Shown here: positions 5,230 to 5,776 of the stretch, one piece after another
Layout: the number at the start of each line of letters is the position of its first letter
Numbering within the stretch: position 1 is the first letter of the stretch
Source of the DNA: an uncultured Eubacteriales bacterium
Lineage (GTDB): Bacteria > Bacillota > Clostridia > Oscillospirales > CAG-272
Direction: 5' to 3'
Assembly (NCBI GenBank): GCA_934446285.1
Contig: CAKSEI010000104.1
Location: 1-5,776 of the forward strand
DNA: 5,776 nucleotides
Made by a program: the position numbers and the translations under genes
Notes under the pieces: model-generated
Told to the model about the DNA's origin: nothing
The model's database searches: none
What the model saw: the letters and a program-made list of their open reading frames with translations, nothing else

Positions 5230-5776
5230 TTCTTCCTATTATTAAAAGCACAAGCAGCAGCGTGCCGCTGACAATCAGTGCCGCGACGCATATCGCCACG
5301 GGCATGTACTTACCCATTACGGGTGCCTCGGGGTCAATAGAAATGCCGTTGTCGCGCACGACAATATAAAAACCGAGAGTCATATCGTCGGGGTCGCCCG
5401 CCGCCGACTTGTCACCGAGAGAGGTATCGGTCGCGTCCCCACCGTCCCGCTCAAAGTTCCATTGCCATGAGATATCGAACTGCGCCATTCTGCCGCCGTC
5501 GAGCGTACCCGAGACGGCGCGGATAACCCTGTCGCCCGCGATATCTCCCGGCAGGTCTGCTTTATCGGTATCGGTAAGACCCTCGCCCGTAAGGCTCGCG
5601 CTCGCGGGGATTTCGTCCGTGCTCTTAACCGAGTAGAGCACCGCGGTGTACTCCACGGTGTTTTTCGCGCTGTTGAAGAGACGTATCAGGCTCTGCCGCT
5701 CCGTACCGGGAGCGATAACCTTATCGCCCGAGCCGTCGACATTCTCATACGCACTGTCAAAGAGCGAGAGCAGCGC
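5204..5776 (-). CDS. TasA/camelysin-like SipW-cognate surface protein, C-terminal anchored (partial, 5' end outside window)
   Basis: The reading frame is open from the window edge for 190 codons to a TAA at 5204-5206. The N-terminus, including the signal peptide, lies outside the window. A GTG at 5654-5656 is internal and not a credible start, because coding continues upstream without a stop. Fragment residues 20-48 (VIAPGTE, then SAKNTVEYTAVLY) fit the 'APGT ... N ... Y' beta-strand pattern of TasA/camelysin-type SipW substrates. Residues 100-121 (FDISWQWNFE, then DATDTSLG) match the 'W-x-W-x-F-[ED] ... D-x-x-DT-x-LG' signature I know from SipW-cognate proteins of Clostridia. A hydrophobic stretch at about 157-180 followed by GRNERKKHSS is a stop-transfer anchor with a basic cytoplasmic tail. 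No LPXTG-like motif precedes it, so sortase anchoring is unlikely. The gene overlaps sipW by 26 bp, indicating co-transcription. The role as a membrane-held matrix or pilus-like subunit, or as an anchor for other subunits (TapA-like position), is inferred. Confidence 0.72.
   Translation of the reverse strand, partial: ALLSLFDSAYENVDGSGDKVIAPGTERQSLIRLFNSAKNTVEYTAVLYSVKSTDEIPASASLTGEGLTDTDKADLPGDIAGDRVIRAVSGTLDGGRMAQFDISWQWNFERDGGDATDTSLGDKSAAGDPDDMTLGFYIVVRDNGISIDPEAPVMGKYMPVAICVAALIVSGTLLLVLLIIGRNERKKHSS
5232..5237 (-). promoter_or_regulatory. Ribosome binding site of sipW, short-spaced
   Basis: AGGAAG lies only 2 nt before the sipW ATG (4 nt counted from the GGA core), closer than the usual 5-9 nt. 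It sits inside the end of the upstream gene. The short spacing may weaken initiation and make sipW expression depend on ribosomes arriving from the overlapping upstream gene. That dependence is inference. Confidence 0.6.

Noticed and set aside
5654..5656. GTG as the start of the partial TasA-like gene
   Set aside because: The frame stays open for 40 more codons to the window edge and carries the family-typical APGT region there, so this GTG is an internal valine codon.
1..5776. Frequent GTATAC palindromes across the window
   Set aside because: They appear wherever Val-Tyr, Ile-Tyr-type or ATA-rich codons combine in a Tyr-rich protein. Their spacing is irregular and they follow codon choice.

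Overview
The window is a densely packed, single-strand gene cluster. All four genes lie on the minus strand, spaced -26, +21 and +15 bp apart, so they are most likely one operon read from high to low coordinates. I see no RNA gene, insertion sequence, CRISPR array, terminator or unambiguous promoter. The operon's promoter should lie beyond base 5776 and its end below base 1. Strong AGGAGG-type ribosome binding sites, an ER-type (SipW) signal peptidase with its exported partner proteins, balanced GC content and a liking for ATA isoleucine codons suggest a Gram-positive member of the Clostridia, probably an animal-gut or uncultured lineage. This assignment is inference.

Layout in transcription order: (1) 5776-5204, the C-terminal 190 residues of a TasA/camelysin-like secreted protein ending in a membrane anchor, with its N-terminus outside the window. 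(2) 5229-4708, a complete SipW-type signal peptidase I with a Ser/His catalytic pair. (3) 4686-4048, a complete 212-residue SipW-cognate (TasA-like) exported protein. (4) 4032-1, the first 1344 residues of a giant surface protein. It has a signal peptide, an Ig-like domain, MucBP-like modules and three InlB/Flg_new-type beta-repeats, and it continues past the window's left edge.

Working model: the dedicated signal peptidase (gene 2) processes the small TasA-like proteins (genes 1 and 3), which could assemble into a surface or matrix structure, and perhaps also the giant adhesin-like protein (gene 4). The order anchored TasA-like protein / sipW / TasA-like protein resembles the Bacillus tapA-sipW-tasA biofilm operon, here extended by a giant repeat protein. 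The sequence around the end of the giant protein's signal peptide resembles that of the 212-residue protein, which supports a shared export route. There is no gene-free stretch longer than about 20 bases.
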